This document shows, piece after piece, positions 38,679-47,205 of a DNA stretch of 64,000 nt. The stretch covers positions 1-64,000 of the forward strand of contig NZ_LXSL01000018.1 in assembly GCF_001648355.1 (NCBI RefSeq), given 5' to 3'. The stretch comes from Eikenella longinqua (GTDB taxonomy: Bacteria; Pseudomonadota; Gammaproteobacteria; Burkholderiales; Neisseriaceae). Below the pieces are notes generated by a model. That model worked only from the letters and a program-made list of their open reading frames with translations. It did no database searches and was not told where the DNA came from. Position numbers and translations under genes: made by a program. Each line of letters starts with the position of its first letter. Positions within the stretch are counted from its first letter, which is position 1.

Positions 38679-39725
38679 TTAGTTCGGAGACACGAGGATT
38701 TTCACCTGGCTCTTCTCTTTCACCAGTGCTTCAAAGCCTTCGTTCACGATGTCTTCCAGCTTGATGCGTTTGGTAACCAGTTTTTCTTTCGGGAAGTAGC
38801 CTTGTTCCATCAGTTGCAGCACGGCGGGGAAAATATCGCGGTAGGCGATGATGCCTTTCACGGTTTTTTCCTTGATCACGATTTCGTTCGGGTGGATGGA
38901 GGCTTCGTTTTCCCAAATGCTCACGATCACGCATTCGCCGTCGTTTTCCACGCATTCGATGGCTTGCTTGAGCACGGGGGCCACGCCGGTTACTTCAAAG
39001 GACACGTTCACGCCGCCGTCGGTTTCGGCTTTGATGTGTTCCACTACGTTCACTTTGGAGGGGTCGATCACCACGGCGCCCAGTTCGCGGGCTTTTTCCT
39101 GGCGTTCGGGAGAAAGCTCGATGGCGTAGATGGTGGTGGCACCGGCGGCGCGCAGGGCTTCGATGGTGAGCAGGCCGATGGGGCCGCAGCCGAACACGGC
39201 GGCGGTGTCGCCGGCTTTCAGTTTGCTCTGGCGCACGGCATACAGAGCCACGGCAGCGGGCTCGGTGAGCGCGCCTTGTTCGAAGTCGATGCTGTCGGGC
39301 AGCTTGTGGCACAATTCGCCGTCTACCACGCAGTAGCTGGTGAAGCCGCCGTCGGCAGCCAGGCCTACGAAGCCGAGGTTTTTGTCGAGGTTGTATTTGC
39401 CTTTGAGGCCGTCTTTGGCCAAAATCGGCTCAACGGTAACGCGGTCGCCCACTTTCACGTTGGTCACGTCGGCGCCCACTTCCACGATCTCGCCGGAGAA
39501 TTCGTGGCCGAGGGTGAGCGGGGCTTTGCGGCCGGAATAGGGGTGCTCTTTCTCTACCGGGATAAAGATCGGGCCGCCGAGGTATTCGTGCAGGTCGCTG
39601 CCGCAAATACCGGTGTATTTCACGGCGATTTTCACTTGAGAGGGGCGTGTGATTTCGGGAACGGCTACGTCTTCCACGCGGATGTCGCGGCGGCCGTACC
39701 ATCGTGCAGCTTTCATTTTGCTCAT
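38679..39725 (-). CDS. (R,R)-butanediol dehydrogenase-like medium-chain dehydrogenase
   Basis: From the ATG at 39725 (AAGGA before it) the product has 348 residues. It is a zinc-dependent medium-chain dehydrogenase: the catalytic zinc lies in GICGSDLHEYLGG and GHEFSGEIVEVG, the NAD-binding motif is VFGCGPIGLL, and ending and length match 2,3-butanediol dehydrogenases of the BdhA type. It would interconvert acetoin or diacetyl and butanediol with NAD. It is transcribed against its neighbours and probably does not belong to the acyl-carrier cluster around it. Confidence 0.82.
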   Translation of the reverse strand: MSKMKAARWYGRRDIRVEDVAVPEITRPSQVKIAVKYTGICGSDLHEYLGGPIFIPVEKEHPYSGRKAPLTLGHEFSGEIVEVGADVTNVKVGDRVTVEPILAKDGLKGKYNLDKNLGFVGLAADGGFTSYCVVDGELCHKLPDSIDFEQGALTEPAAVALYAVRQSKLKAGDTAAVFGCGPIGLLTIEALRAAGATTIYAIELSPERQEKARELGAVVIDPSKVNVVEHIKAETDGGVNVSFEVTGVAPVLKQAIECVENDGECVIVSIWENEASIHPNEIVIKEKTVKGIIAYRDIFPAVLQLMEQGYFPKEKLVTKRIKLEDIVNEGFEALVKEKSQVKILVSPN

Positions 39726-39892
39726 GTCAGCAATCCTTATGTTGGGTTGGAAAGGAGTGCTGATTGTAGGAACTTTGGGCGGGAGTTTCAAGCGGATTTG
39801 TTATATTATTTCGATATTATTTTTTTATGAGCGCGGCGGGGAGAAGCACAGGGCGGAAAGCAGCGGCGCTTTGCGGGCGAGTGTGAATATTT

Positions 39893-40786
39893 ATGATTGA
39901 AATACAAGAGATTACTTATCGCTACCCGGGCGCGCGGGAAGAAACGCTGCGCGGCGTGAGCCTGCCGGTGGCCGAAGGCTCGGCGCTGGGCCTGCTCGGG
40001 CCCAACGGTGCGGGCAAAACCACGCTGATGTCGCTTTTGGCCGGGCTCTTGCCTGTGCAGGGCGGGCAGATTTTGTTTGACGGCGTGCCCCTGCAGAAGC
40101 TACCGGCCAAGGAGCGGCAGCGCGTGTCGCTGGTGCCGCAGGATTTTGCGTTTTATCCGCTGCTTTCCGTGTGGGACAATATGCGCTTTTTCGCTGCGCT
40201 GTATGCCGTGCGCGATGAAGGCTACCTGAAAAACCTGTTGGCGCAAACCGGCCTCTCTGAACACCGAGCCAAACTGGCCAAACACCTCTCCGGCGGGCTC
40301 AAGCGGCGCCTGAATTTCGCCATCGGCCTCATCAACCGCCCCAAGCTGATTTTTCTCGATGAAATCACCGTGGGCATCGACCCCGAATCGCGCCGGTTTA
40401 TTTTAGACAGCGTGGCCGGGCTTGCCCGCCAAGGCATCACCGTGGTGTACACCTCGCATTATTTGCAGGAAATCGAGCTGCTGTGCCGCGACATCGCGCT
40501 GCTGCACGGCGGGCGGCTGGTGTATCACGGCGGGCTGCACGATATTTTGCGGCAAGGCGCAGAATCCGGCCTCAGCCTGCGCACCGAGCCGCCGCTGCCC
40601 GATGGCGAGCTGGCCGCGTTGCAAGGCCGCCGTGCCGCCGACGGCACGCTGCATTTCGACACCGCCGCTCCCGCCGAGCTGCTGGCCGCGCTGCACGCCC
40701 GAGGCTACACCGCGCAGGCCTGCCGTTTCGGCTTTGCCTCGTTGGAAAGCTTTTATTTGGATTTTCTGGCCAAACAGGCTACCTGA
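39893..40786 (+). CDS. ABC exporter ATP-binding protein
   Basis: The 297-residue product is an ABC-2 type ATPase. Walker A is GPNGAGKTT (residues 36-44), the signature LSGGLKRRL, Walker B LIFLDEITVGID, and the His switch VVYTSHYLQE. After residue 230 comes a DrrA-like extension. It should energise the permease encoded 86 bases on. A DUS is read as GYLKN (40219-40232). The stop TGA belongs to a DUS, and the protein ends in Gln-Ala-Thr. A tandem DUS pair follows. Confidence 0.92.
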   Translation: MIEIQEITYRYPGAREETLRGVSLPVAEGSALGLLGPNGAGKTTLMSLLAGLLPVQGGQILFDGVPLQKLPAKERQRVSLVPQDFAFYPLLSVWDNMRFFAALYAVRDEGYLKNLLAQTGLSEHRAKLAKHLSGGLKRRLNFAIGLINRPKLIFLDEITVGIDPESRRFILDSVAGLARQGITVVYTSHYLQEIELLCRDIALLHGGRLVYHGGLHDILRQGAESGLSLRTEPPLPDGELAALQGRRAADGTLHFDTAAPAELLAALHARGYTAQACRFGFASLESFYLDFLAKQAT

Positions 40787-40804
40787 AAAAAGGCTACCTG
40801 AAAA
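40776..40804 (+). repeat. Tandem DUS pair in the ABC operon
   Basis: AGGCTACCTGAAAA at 40776-40789 and 40791-40804 are direct repeats. The first supplies the stop codon of the ATPase gene. Confidence 0.85.
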
Positions 40805-40872
40805 ATTTGCGCACGAACTGTTGATAACAAAGCAATGAACCTTCATCCCCACCCCCGCGCCGGAGCTGCCGA

Positions 40873-42120
40873 ATGCTAGCCGCCGCCATCGTTAAAGAGA
40901 TCAAGCTGCTCAGCCGCGACCTGCACGGCGTGGCCGTGCTGTTTGTGATGCCGATTTTGTTTATGCTGATTATGTCGGCCGCCTTGAGCAGCAGCCAGGA
41001 AAACCTCAATCCCGACGCGCAAATCGTGCTGCTCGGCAAGCCCGACAGCCGGCTCAACCGGCAATTCCTCCAAGCCCTGCAAAACGAAAAACTGCATGTG
41101 CGGCTGGCCGAGCCAAGCCGCCTTGCCGATTTTCAGGTAGCCTTGCAGCGCGGCGAGGCCGATTTGCTGCTGCTCAACCCAAACGATGAAACCACCCCGC
41201 TGGGCGAAGAGCAGCCGCTGCGCCTGTGGCTCCAGCCCGATGCCGACCGCGGCTGGCTGCTCGGCATCAAAGGCCTGATGCAGCAGCACTACACCGAAGC
41301 GCGGCTGGCGCAGTATTTTGACGGCAACGAAATTGTGTTGGACAACAACAAAAATCCCGCCGTGCGCCGCATTCAAGACCAAGTGAACAAAGAGCTGGAC
41401 GGCAAATTCAGCCAAATCGAGGCCTACCTCGGGCGCAAGATGTGGCAGGAAACCTACCTCAACCGCCAGGGCGAGGCCGTGCAGCAGCCCAATTCGGTGC
41501 AGCACAGTGTGCCCGCCTGGCTGATTTTCGGCATGTTTTTCATCATGATACCGCTTTCCAATGTGATGGCGATGGAGCGCCAAACCAACACGCTCACCCG
41601 CCTGAACATGGCGCGTGCCCCCGCTTGGAAACTCTTGGCTGCTAAGCTGATTCCCTACTTTTTAATCAACCAGTTGCAGTTTGCCGGCATGGTGGCGCTG
41701 GGCGCGTGGGTGTTGCCGCTGCTGGATATGCCTGCCTTCGCGCTGGCCGGCGGCTGGGCGGGCTATGCCGCCGTGTCTTGCGCCGTGAGCCTGGCCGCGC
41801 TGGGCTATGGGCTTTTGGTGAGCGTGCTGGCCAAAAGCACCGAGCATGCCGTGGTGTTGGGCGGCGGCGGCATCATCATCATGGCCGCGCTGGGCGGCGT
41901 GATGGTGCCCGTGCACATCATGCCCGAGCTGATGCAGCGGCTCTCGCAGCTCTCGCCGATGGGCTGGGGCTTGGCCGCTTTTCAAAAATTATTGTTAAAC
42001 CACTACACCTTGGCGCAAATCGCGCCGCAGCTGTGGCAGCTCGCCGGCTTCGGCCTGGCCGCGCTCGCCGCCGCCGCCGCGCTCTACCGCCGCCAACTGA
42101 TCACCCAGGCAAGATTCTGA
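40873..42120 (+). CDS. ABC-2 type exporter permease
   Basis: The 415-residue product has one N-terminal helix (about 18-37), a long periplasmic part (about 40-215), and then five to six helices to the C-terminus, the ABC-2 (YhgE/DrrB-like) layout. MFFIMIPLSNVMAMERQTNTLTRLNMARAPAWKLL is the conserved coupling region, cited here by its ends MFFIMIPLSN and ERQTNTLTRL. With the upstream ATPase it should export an unknown substrate, perhaps the product of the ACP-linked enzymes. A DUS is read as FQVAL. Its stop overlaps the ACP start (TGATG), so the three genes are translated together. Confidence 0.9.
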   Translation: MLAAAIVKEIKLLSRDLHGVAVLFVMPILFMLIMSAALSSSQENLNPDAQIVLLGKPDSRLNRQFLQALQNEKLHVRLAEPSRLADFQVALQRGEADLLLLNPNDETTPLGEEQPLRLWLQPDADRGWLLGIKGLMQQHYTEARLAQYFDGNEIVLDNNKNPAVRRIQDQVNKELDGKFSQIEAYLGRKMWQETYLNRQGEAVQQPNSVQHSVPAWLIFGMFFIMIPLSNVMAMERQTNTLTRLNMARAPAWKLLAAKLIPYFLINQLQFAGMVALGAWVLPLLDMPAFALAGGWAGYAAVSCAVSLAALGYGLLVSVLAKSTEHAVVLGGGGIIIMAALGGVMVPVHIMPELMQRLSQLSPMGWGLAAFQKLLLNHYTLAQIAPQLWQLAGFGLAALAAAAALYRRQLITQARF

Positions 42121-42407
42121 TGAACACTCCCGATTTGAGCTCCCCCGCGCTGGAGCAGGCGCTGAAAACGCTGATTGTGCGCGAAACCGAAAAACAAGAC
42201 GAGGTGGACATGGCCGCCTTCGCCGACGACACGCCGTTGTTCGGCCCCGAAAGCCCGATAGGCCTCGATTCGCTCGATGCCCTGCAAATCACCGTGGCGC
42301 TGCAAGCCCGCTACGGCGTGCGCCTCAACGGCGACCGCATGGTGCGCAAACACATGATGAATGTGCGCGATTTGGCGGCGTTTGTCCGCGAACAGCGCGG
42401 GGCGTAA
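42120..42407 (+). CDS. Stand-alone acyl carrier protein
   Basis: The 95-residue product has the carrier-protein helix bundle with the phosphopantetheine attachment site GLDSLDALQ, where Ser51 takes the arm. The end KHMMNVRDLAAFVRE is the last helix. It is not the fatty acid ACP (no DSLD-TVE context) but a dedicated carrier. It overlaps the permease stop by one base. Two direct DUS copies begin at its stop codon, and a hairpin ends the transcript. Confidence 0.88.
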   Translation: MNTPDLSSPALEQALKTLIVRETEKQDEVDMAAFADDTPLFGPESPIGLDSLDALQITVALQARYGVRLNGDRMVRKHMMNVRDLAAFVREQRGA

Positions 42408-42421
42408 GGCTACCTGAAAAA

Positions 42422-42461
42422 AGGCTACCTGAAATTTGGTTTCCCTATTTTCAGGTAGCCT
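42422..42461 (+). terminator. DUS hairpin behind the ACP gene
   Basis: AGGCTACCTGAAA (42422-42434) faces TTTTCAGGTAGCCT (42448-42461). Another DUS overlaps the ACP stop at 42407-42420. Confidence 0.6.
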
Positions 42462-42485
42462 CCATCCCCTAAATCCTCCCGCCAG

Positions 42486-42962
42486 ATGAACCCAAAAATC
42501 ACCCAACTCCAACAGCGCCATGCCCAAGCCCGCCTGCTGAAGCGCTACGCCTTTCTCGGCATCGAAGCCGTGCAAGGCAGCGATGGCGAGATTGCCCGTC
42601 GGTTTGTGGATAGCGGCATCTACCGCATCGACCGCCCGGTTGCCGCTGCCTTCCCGGTTCATGAAAACGGCATCATCAACCGCGCGCTCTGACAAGCTCA
42701 GCACCAAGCCGCCCGCGCCGATATGCTGCGCCGCATCCGCGCCTTGCTTGCCGATAAGGCGTGGATAAGCTTAAGCGACAACGGCTTCGGCTTCTGGGCG
42801 CTCGTCTCCCTGCCCGCCCTGCAAGCCGTTTTGGCTAATTGGTTTGCACAACACGGCGATTTCGAGCTGTATTTGGAAAACGGCCATGCGCTGGCCATCC
42901 ACGAGGCAGAATACGAATGGGAAGTGTTGGAAACGCAGGGCAACCCGCTTGAGGCTACCTGA
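42486..42962 (+). pseudogene. Hypothetical gene interrupted by an in-frame TGA
   Basis: Two open stretches lie in the same frame: 42486-42689 (68 codons) and 42693-42959, split only by TGA at 42690-42692. Read through, the product would have about 158 residues with HAQARLLKRYAF and IYRIDRPVAAAF before the stop and DMLRRIRALLADKAW, DNGFGFWALVSLPA and FELYLENGHALAIHE after it. The codon could come from CGA (Arg) by a single C-to-T change. Re-initiation at the ATG at 42723 could yield a 79-residue fragment. No family is recognised. The stop at the end is DUS-encoded (Glu-Ala-Thr-stop). Confidence 0.7.
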
Positions 42963-42965
42963 AAA

Positions 42966-44081
42966 ATGAACATCAAAAGCCACCCGCTCCGCGCCGCCTA
43001 TTTGTGCGGCAGCAGCTATTGGTGCGCACAAGGGCAGGGCAGCCGCCGCTTCGGGCCGCCCGAACACCCGTTTGCGCCGCCTGCCGCCCGCACCGCACAC
43101 GGCCTGGGGCAGCCGCGCGCGCTGCCGTATTTCGTCGCCTTTCCCGCCGAGCTGGCCACGCTGGCGCAGCTGTGCCGCTGGGCAGAAGCCGAAATCCGCC
43201 GCGCCGCCGCCGATGCCGGCTGGAGCGAAGCCGAATTGGCCGGCCTGCCCATCTTCCTCGGCTCCACCTCCTATGTGATGTCCGACCGCGAAGCCGCGCG
43301 GCCCGTGTGTACCGAAGCAGAACGCTTCACCCTGTGCGAAATCGCAGGCTACCTGAAAACCCGTTTCGCCAGCGAAAACGTATTCAGCTTCGCCACCTCC
43401 TGCACCTCCTCCGCCCAAGCCCTGCTCGCCGCCGCCCGCAGCATCGAAAACGGGCTGGCCGAGCGCGCCGTGGTGCTGGGCATCGAAAGCTTCAACCGCC
43501 TCACCTTCGAGCATTTCCACGCCATGAACCTGCTGGAAACCGAGCCGGGCAGGCTGCCGTTTTGCGATGCCGGCGGCCTAGTGCTGGGCGAAGCCGCCGC
43601 CGCGCTGGCCCTGTCTGCCCGTCCGCACCCAAGCTACGCCTGCCGCCTGCGCGGCCTCACCGCCCAAACCGACCACGCCAACCTCACCGCCTCCTCCGCC
43701 GAACCGCTGCACCGCCTGCTTGCCGAATGCCTGCGCCGCGCCGGCACCGCCGCCCGAGATTTGCGTGGCGTGAAAGCCCACGGCAGCGGCGGCCTCAGCG
43801 ACGCGGTGGAAATGCAGGTGCGCGAAACGCTTTGGCCGCACACGCCCGCGCTGCTGTTCAAGCCCTATGCGGGGCACACGCTCGGCGCCGGTGCCGCGCT
43901 GGAAACCGCGCTGCTGCTCGCCGCTCTGCAACAAGGCCGCCTACCGCCGCTGCCCGCAGCCAGCACCGGTTTCCCCCTACCCACCCTGCACGGCCGGCCC
44001 CTGCCTAACGGCAGCTATCTCAACTACTTCCTCGGCTTCGGCGGCAGCCATTGCGCCTGGCTGCTGGATTGGCAGGCTTGA
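42966..44081 (+). CDS. Beta-ketoacyl-ACP synthase-like enzyme
   Basis: The 371-residue product has the complete active-site triad of condensing enzymes: Cys146 in ATSCTSSAQ, His272 in VKAHGSGGLSDAVE and His304 in YAGHTLGAGAALE, ending with LGFGGSHCAW as in NSFGFGG-type ends. It should condense acyl units on a carrier protein, presumably the ACP encoded at 42120. It is shorter than FabF (about 410 residues) and diverged, so it is a specialised enzyme and not the housekeeping one. No Shine-Dalgarno site precedes the ATG; a DUS ends in front of it and the preceding frame stops 3 bases before. A DUS is read as GYLKT. Confidence 0.85.
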   Translation: MNIKSHPLRAAYLCGSSYWCAQGQGSRRFGPPEHPFAPPAARTAHGLGQPRALPYFVAFPAELATLAQLCRWAEAEIRRAAADAGWSEAELAGLPIFLGSTSYVMSDREAARPVCTEAERFTLCEIAGYLKTRFASENVFSFATSCTSSAQALLAAARSIENGLAERAVVLGIESFNRLTFEHFHAMNLLETEPGRLPFCDAGGLVLGEAAAALALSARPHPSYACRLRGLTAQTDHANLTASSAEPLHRLLAECLRRAGTAARDLRGVKAHGSGGLSDAVEMQVRETLWPHTPALLFKPYAGHTLGAGAALETALLLAALQQGRLPPLPAASTGFPLPTLHGRPLPNGSYLNYFLGFGGSHCAWLLDWQA

Positions 44082-44100
44082 AGGCTACCTGAAAAATATC

Positions 44101-44141
44101 GGGCTACCTGAAAACCGATTCCCGGTGTTTTCAGGTAGCCT
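44101..44141 (+). terminator. DUS hairpin behind the ketoacyl synthase gene
   Basis: GGGCTACCTGAAAA (44101-44114) faces TTTTCAGGTAGCCT (44128-44141); a further direct DUS copy is at 44082-44095. Confidence 0.55.
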
Positions 44142-44208
44142 TTGGAAGATGCGGCAAAAGGCAAACCAGCCGGTGAAAGTGGTTTGCCCTGGCTTTACGA
44201 TGGAAGCG

Positions 44209-44691
44209 TTAGTGCGATTGGTTGAACATATAGCGAGCGATTTTCCATTGGCCGTTTACTTTTTCCATCACCCAAAGTTCGCGGAAGTCATCGGGCGCAG
44301 TTTGGCGGGTGGATTTGACGGTAACCGGGCCTTTGGAAGTGGAGCGCACGAAGGCGTATCTGCCCAGCACGTTCATTTCCAGCACGGTGAAATCCAAATC
44401 CAAACCGACATTGGCAAACAGCCCCGAGTAGTTGCCCTCCAGCCCCTGCTTGCCGGCAGCCGTGGGCGAGGAATACGGCATAACCACGCCGTCTGCCGTA
44501 AATAGGGCGGCAACGGCTTGCGGCGATTCGGCTTTGAGTGCGGCGGCGTAATCGGCCAGCAGGCGGTTGATGGCGGTTTGGTCTTGGCGGCTGGCATGAA
44601 TCACGGCATCGGGTGCGGTTTGGGTGTCGGCATAGGCGGCGGGTGCAGCGAATGCGGCGGCGGCCACGAGGATGGACATCAGTTTTTTCAT
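44209..44691 (-). CDS. Exported SnoaL/DUF4440-like protein
   Basis: The 160-residue product has a signal peptide (MKKLMSILVAAAAFAAPAAYA, cleavage after AYA). A SnoaL-like alpha+beta barrel follows, with INRLLADYAAALKAESPQAVAALFTADGVVMP, here marked by its ends, and FRELWVMEKVNGQWKIARYMFN. Such proteins in the periplasm bind or convert small ligands, often unknown. It lies convergent to the ketoacyl synthase, so it need not belong to that cluster. Confidence 0.82.
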   Translation of the reverse strand: MKKLMSILVAAAAFAAPAAYADTQTAPDAVIHASRQDQTAINRLLADYAAALKAESPQAVAALFTADGVVMPYSSPTAAGKQGLEGNYSGLFANVGLDLDFTVLEMNVLGRYAFVRSTSKGPVTVKSTRQTAPDDFRELWVMEKVNGQWKIARYMFNQSH

Positions 44692-44735
44692 GTGTTGGCT
44701 CCTTAAAGAAGGAAAAGTGTCGGTTGGCTGTGGTG

Positions 44736-44773
44736 AGGCTACCTGAAAAGCCGTTTTGCTTTTTCAGGTAGCT
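44736..44773. terminator. Inverted DUS pair, one copy degenerate
   Basis: AGGCTACCTGAAAA (44736-44749) faces TTTTCAGGTAGCT (44761-44773), the second having lost one C. Confidence 0.4.
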
Positions 44774-44785
44774 TTTCGGGCTGAA

Positions 44786-45361
44786 TCAGTCAAACAATGC
44801 AAAGCCGCCCGTCCAGCCGATTTGCTCGCGCACGGCCAGGGTGATGGCGAGGAAGCCGAAGGCTTCCAGCTCGCGCGCCCGTTTCAGGCTGCCCGCGTCT
44901 TTGCTGTGCACGCCGCTGCCTTTCAGTGCGTCGGCCAGCTGCTGTTTGGCTTCACCGCTGTCGCCGGCAATCAGTACGGTGGTTTCTGCTTTGTCGGCCA
45001 CTTTGCGGCTGGCCAGGGTGGCGGCAAAGTTGGTGTTGAAGGCTTTGAGTACGCGGCTTTGCGGCAATTTGGCGGCGATGTGTTCGGCGGCCGAGCTGCC
45101 TGCGGCAACGGTTAGGCCGTCCAGCGTGTCAAAATTGACCGGATTGCTGATGTCCACCACGGTTTTGCCTGCAAGCTGCGCGGCGTATTGGCTGATGATG
45201 TCGTCCACAGCGGCAAAATATACGGCCAGCACTACGATGTCGCCCAGCTGTGCGTTTGCCTCACCGCGTTTCACAAACGAAACCTGATGCCCTGCCGCCT
45301 GAAACAGACTGCCGATGGCGTTGCCCATATTGCCTTGTCCGAAAATAGAAATGTTTGCCAC
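44786..45361 (-). CDS. NADPH-dependent F420-reductase-like oxidoreductase
   Basis: With a GTG start at 45361 (AGGAG 7 bases before it) the product has 191 residues. It has the Rossmann start ISIFGQGNMGNAIGSLF, then IVVLAVYFAAVDDII, VVDISNPVNFD, VLKAFNTNFA and LIAGDSGEAKQQLADAL. These are typical of the NADP-binding domain family of F420-dependent reductases, which in bacteria without F420 use NADPH on other acceptors. No ATG start exists in the frame near the family start. It is divergent from a LysR gene, which probably controls it. Confidence 0.85.
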   Translation of the reverse strand: MANISIFGQGNMGNAIGSLFQAAGHQVSFVKRGEANAQLGDIVVLAVYFAAVDDIISQYAAQLAGKTVVDISNPVNFDTLDGLTVAAGSSAAEHIAAKLPQSRVLKAFNTNFAATLASRKVADKAETTVLIAGDSGEAKQQLADALKGSGVHSKDAGSLKRARELEAFGFLAITLAVREQIGWTGGFALFD

Positions 45362-45478
45362 TTTTTGCTCCTGGATACGAGTTGAAGAGAATTGCTTAAC
45401 CTTGGAGCGCATTGTATTCGGATAAGCATTGCTTGATAATCCGTGTATTTCTTGAAACAGTTTGAAGCAGAACTTGAA

Positions 45479-46369
45479 ATGGAAAAGGCGAAACTGCTGC
45501 TGATTTTTGCCGAAGTGGCCAAACAGGGCAATATGAGCCGTGCCGCCGTGCCGCTGGGCATGACCGCCAGTGCGGTGAGCCAGCACATGCGGCATTTGGA
45601 GCGGCTCTACGGCGTGAAACTGCTCAACCGCAGCACGCGCCGCCTGGAGCTGACCGAAGCCGGCCAGCTGTTGCTGCGCCATGCCGAGCATTTGGCGCAA
45701 ACCATGCGGCAGGCCGACGACGACATGGCCGCGCTGAAACACCGCCCGAGCGGGCAGGTGCGGATTTCGCTGCCCACAGGCTTCATCAATGCGCCCGAAA
45801 CCCGCCGCCTGCTGGACACGGTGCGCGAGCGCCATCCCGATATCCGCATCAGCCTGATGGCGCAAGACGAAGCCGTCGATTTGCAGCACAACGATGCCGA
45901 CATCGCCATCCGCGCCGGCGAAATTGCCGATTCGCCCGACAATGTTTCCCGCCGCCTCGCCGCCTGCCCAATGCACATCTGCGCTTCGCCCGATTATCTG
46001 GATGCCCACCCCGTGCGGCGTGTGGAAGACCTGCTTTCCGCGCACTGGTTGTGCCACAGCGAAACCATTCTGCGCGCCGCCTTGGACGAACTCGGCCTGT
46101 CTGGGCGTTGGCCCGACAGCCTGACCGAATGCCCTTCATCCGCCGCCAGCGCCTACTATCTTGCCGCCGAAGGGCTGGGATTAACCCTTGCCCTGTCGCT
46201 CGAAATCGCCCCGTTGCTCGACAGCGGGCGCCTGAAAATCGTGTTGCCACAGCACCGGCTGGCAGCAAGAAATATTTACGCCGTCGTTGCCCATGCCAAA
46301 CAGTCGGCGAAAAACACGGCGGTGCTGGAAGCGTTGAAAGAAGTGTTTGGCGGAAAGAGGGCTACCTGA
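45479..46369 (+). CDS. LysR-type transcriptional regulator
   Basis: From the ATG at 45479 the product has 296 residues. It has an N-terminal winged helix (residues about 5-60, NMSRAAVPLGMTASAVSQHMRHLE and LLNRSTRRLELTEAG) and a substrate-binding domain (about 90-285). It is close in form to the DNA-binding type that regulates a divergent reductase, here the 44786-45361 gene 117 bases away. A GTG at 45443 would add 12 residues. The stop TGA is DUS-encoded, so the protein ends in Arg-Ala-Thr. Confidence 0.88.
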   Translation: MEKAKLLLIFAEVAKQGNMSRAAVPLGMTASAVSQHMRHLERLYGVKLLNRSTRRLELTEAGQLLLRHAEHLAQTMRQADDDMAALKHRPSGQVRISLPTGFINAPETRRLLDTVRERHPDIRISLMAQDEAVDLQHNDADIAIRAGEIADSPDNVSRRLAACPMHICASPDYLDAHPVRRVEDLLSAHWLCHSETILRAALDELGLSGRWPDSLTECPSSAASAYYLAAEGLGLTLALSLEIAPLLDSGRLKIVLPQHRLAARNIYAVVAHAKQSAKNTAVLEALKEVFGGKRAT

Positions 46370-46375
46370 AAAGCA

Positions 46376-46451
46376 GAGCGAATTAAATTTAAACCAGGAT
46401 TGCGTTGCCCCGCCTTGCCACCTTGTTCTGATTCAAATTTAATCCACTATA
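46376..46451. mobile_element. Short Correia-like element, copy 3, between two DUS words
   Basis: About 76 bases run from GAGCGAATTAAATTTAAACC to TTCAAATTTAATCCACTATA. The right end is the neisserial Correia end almost exactly; the left end is its degenerate inverse. The interior keeps CCGCCTTGCCACC. DUS words in the same direction lie directly on both sides (46359-46373 and 46454-46468), so the element may sit between or inside a former DUS pair. Confidence 0.65.
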
Positions 46452-46488
46452 TCGGGCTACCTGAAAACAGAAAGGACGATTGCCGAAT

Positions 46489-47205
46489 ATGCTGGCAGAT
46501 TTTCCCCTTAATCGGCCGCTGTGCCGCATCCAGGCTGGCAGCCGCTTCCTGGCCGAGCCGCAGCAGACAGACGGCGAACTGCGCCGACTCCTGCGCGAAC
46601 AATACGGCATCGACGCGCGCCGCCTGAGCCGTTTCACCCTGCTTGCCCTGCTGGGCGCGCTGCCGCTGTGCCAAGGGCTACCTGAAAACCCGGCCGTATA
46701 TCTGGCTTCGCCGTTCAGCTCGCCCGGCCGTTTGGCGGCGATGCGGCAGAAACTGGCGGCCGGGCTGCCTTCGCCGCTGGATTTCATGGCCAATATCCAC
46801 AACGCCGCCACTTTCCATCTGGCGCAGATTCTCGGCAGCAGCGGCAACAGTGTGTTTCTGGCGGCGGAAGCGGAAGATTGCTGGGCGGCGCTGTATGCCG
46901 CGCTGAACGAGATGCTGGCCGAACCCGGGCAAACCGTGCTGCTGGGCTGGGCGTATGAGCGTGCGGCGGAGGGCGAGCCGGAAGGCAGCGTGTGGTGGAA
47001 ACTTTCAGGTAGCCTGTTGCCGCGGGCAGAAGGCGGCAGGATAAGCGTGGCCGGGGAAGGCGAAGCGGCATCGGCGCTTGTGCCTGCGGCGGCGGGCTTT
47101 CTGCCTGCGGTGCTGGCGTGGGAGGATCGGGCGCGGCAGGGCGGGGCAGTGTTGCCGCGGCGCGGGATGTGGCCTGCTTTGCGGGTGGAATGGGGCGAAA
47201 GATGA
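46489..47205 (+). CDS. Ketoacyl synthase N-terminal-like (chain-length-factor-like) protein
   Basis: From the ATG at 46489 the product has 238 residues; a TTG three codons upstream is closer to AGGA and also possible. The central part (residues about 80-150: SSPGRLAAMRQKLAAGLPSPLDF, FMANIHNAATFHLAQIL, VFLAAEAEDCWAALYAAL) resembles the beta-ketoacyl synthase N-terminal family that accompanies aryl-polyene-type loci. No active-site Cys is present, so it is not itself a condensing enzyme. It might modulate the synthase encoded at 42966. DUS words are read as LPEN and LSGSL. It overlaps the next gene by four bases. Confidence 0.6.
   Translation: MLADFPLNRPLCRIQAGSRFLAEPQQTDGELRRLLREQYGIDARRLSRFTLLALLGALPLCQGLPENPAVYLASPFSSPGRLAAMRQKLAAGLPSPLDFMANIHNAATFHLAQILGSSGNSVFLAAEAEDCWAALYAALNEMLAEPGQTVLLGWAYERAAEGEPEGSVWWKLSGSLLPRAEGGRISVAGEGEAASALVPAAAGFLPAVLAWEDRARQGGAVLPRRGMWPALRVEWGER

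Noticed and set aside
42690..42692. TGA as a selenocysteine codon
   Set aside because: No selenocysteine insertion hairpin is evident after the codon, no selenoprotein family is recognised, and no sel genes are in the window. A nonsense change is simpler.
45362..46057. Extension of the F420-reductase-like frame by about 230 codons
   Set aside because: It runs antisense through the LysR gene. The GTG at 45361 follows AGGAG and begins the Rossmann fold.
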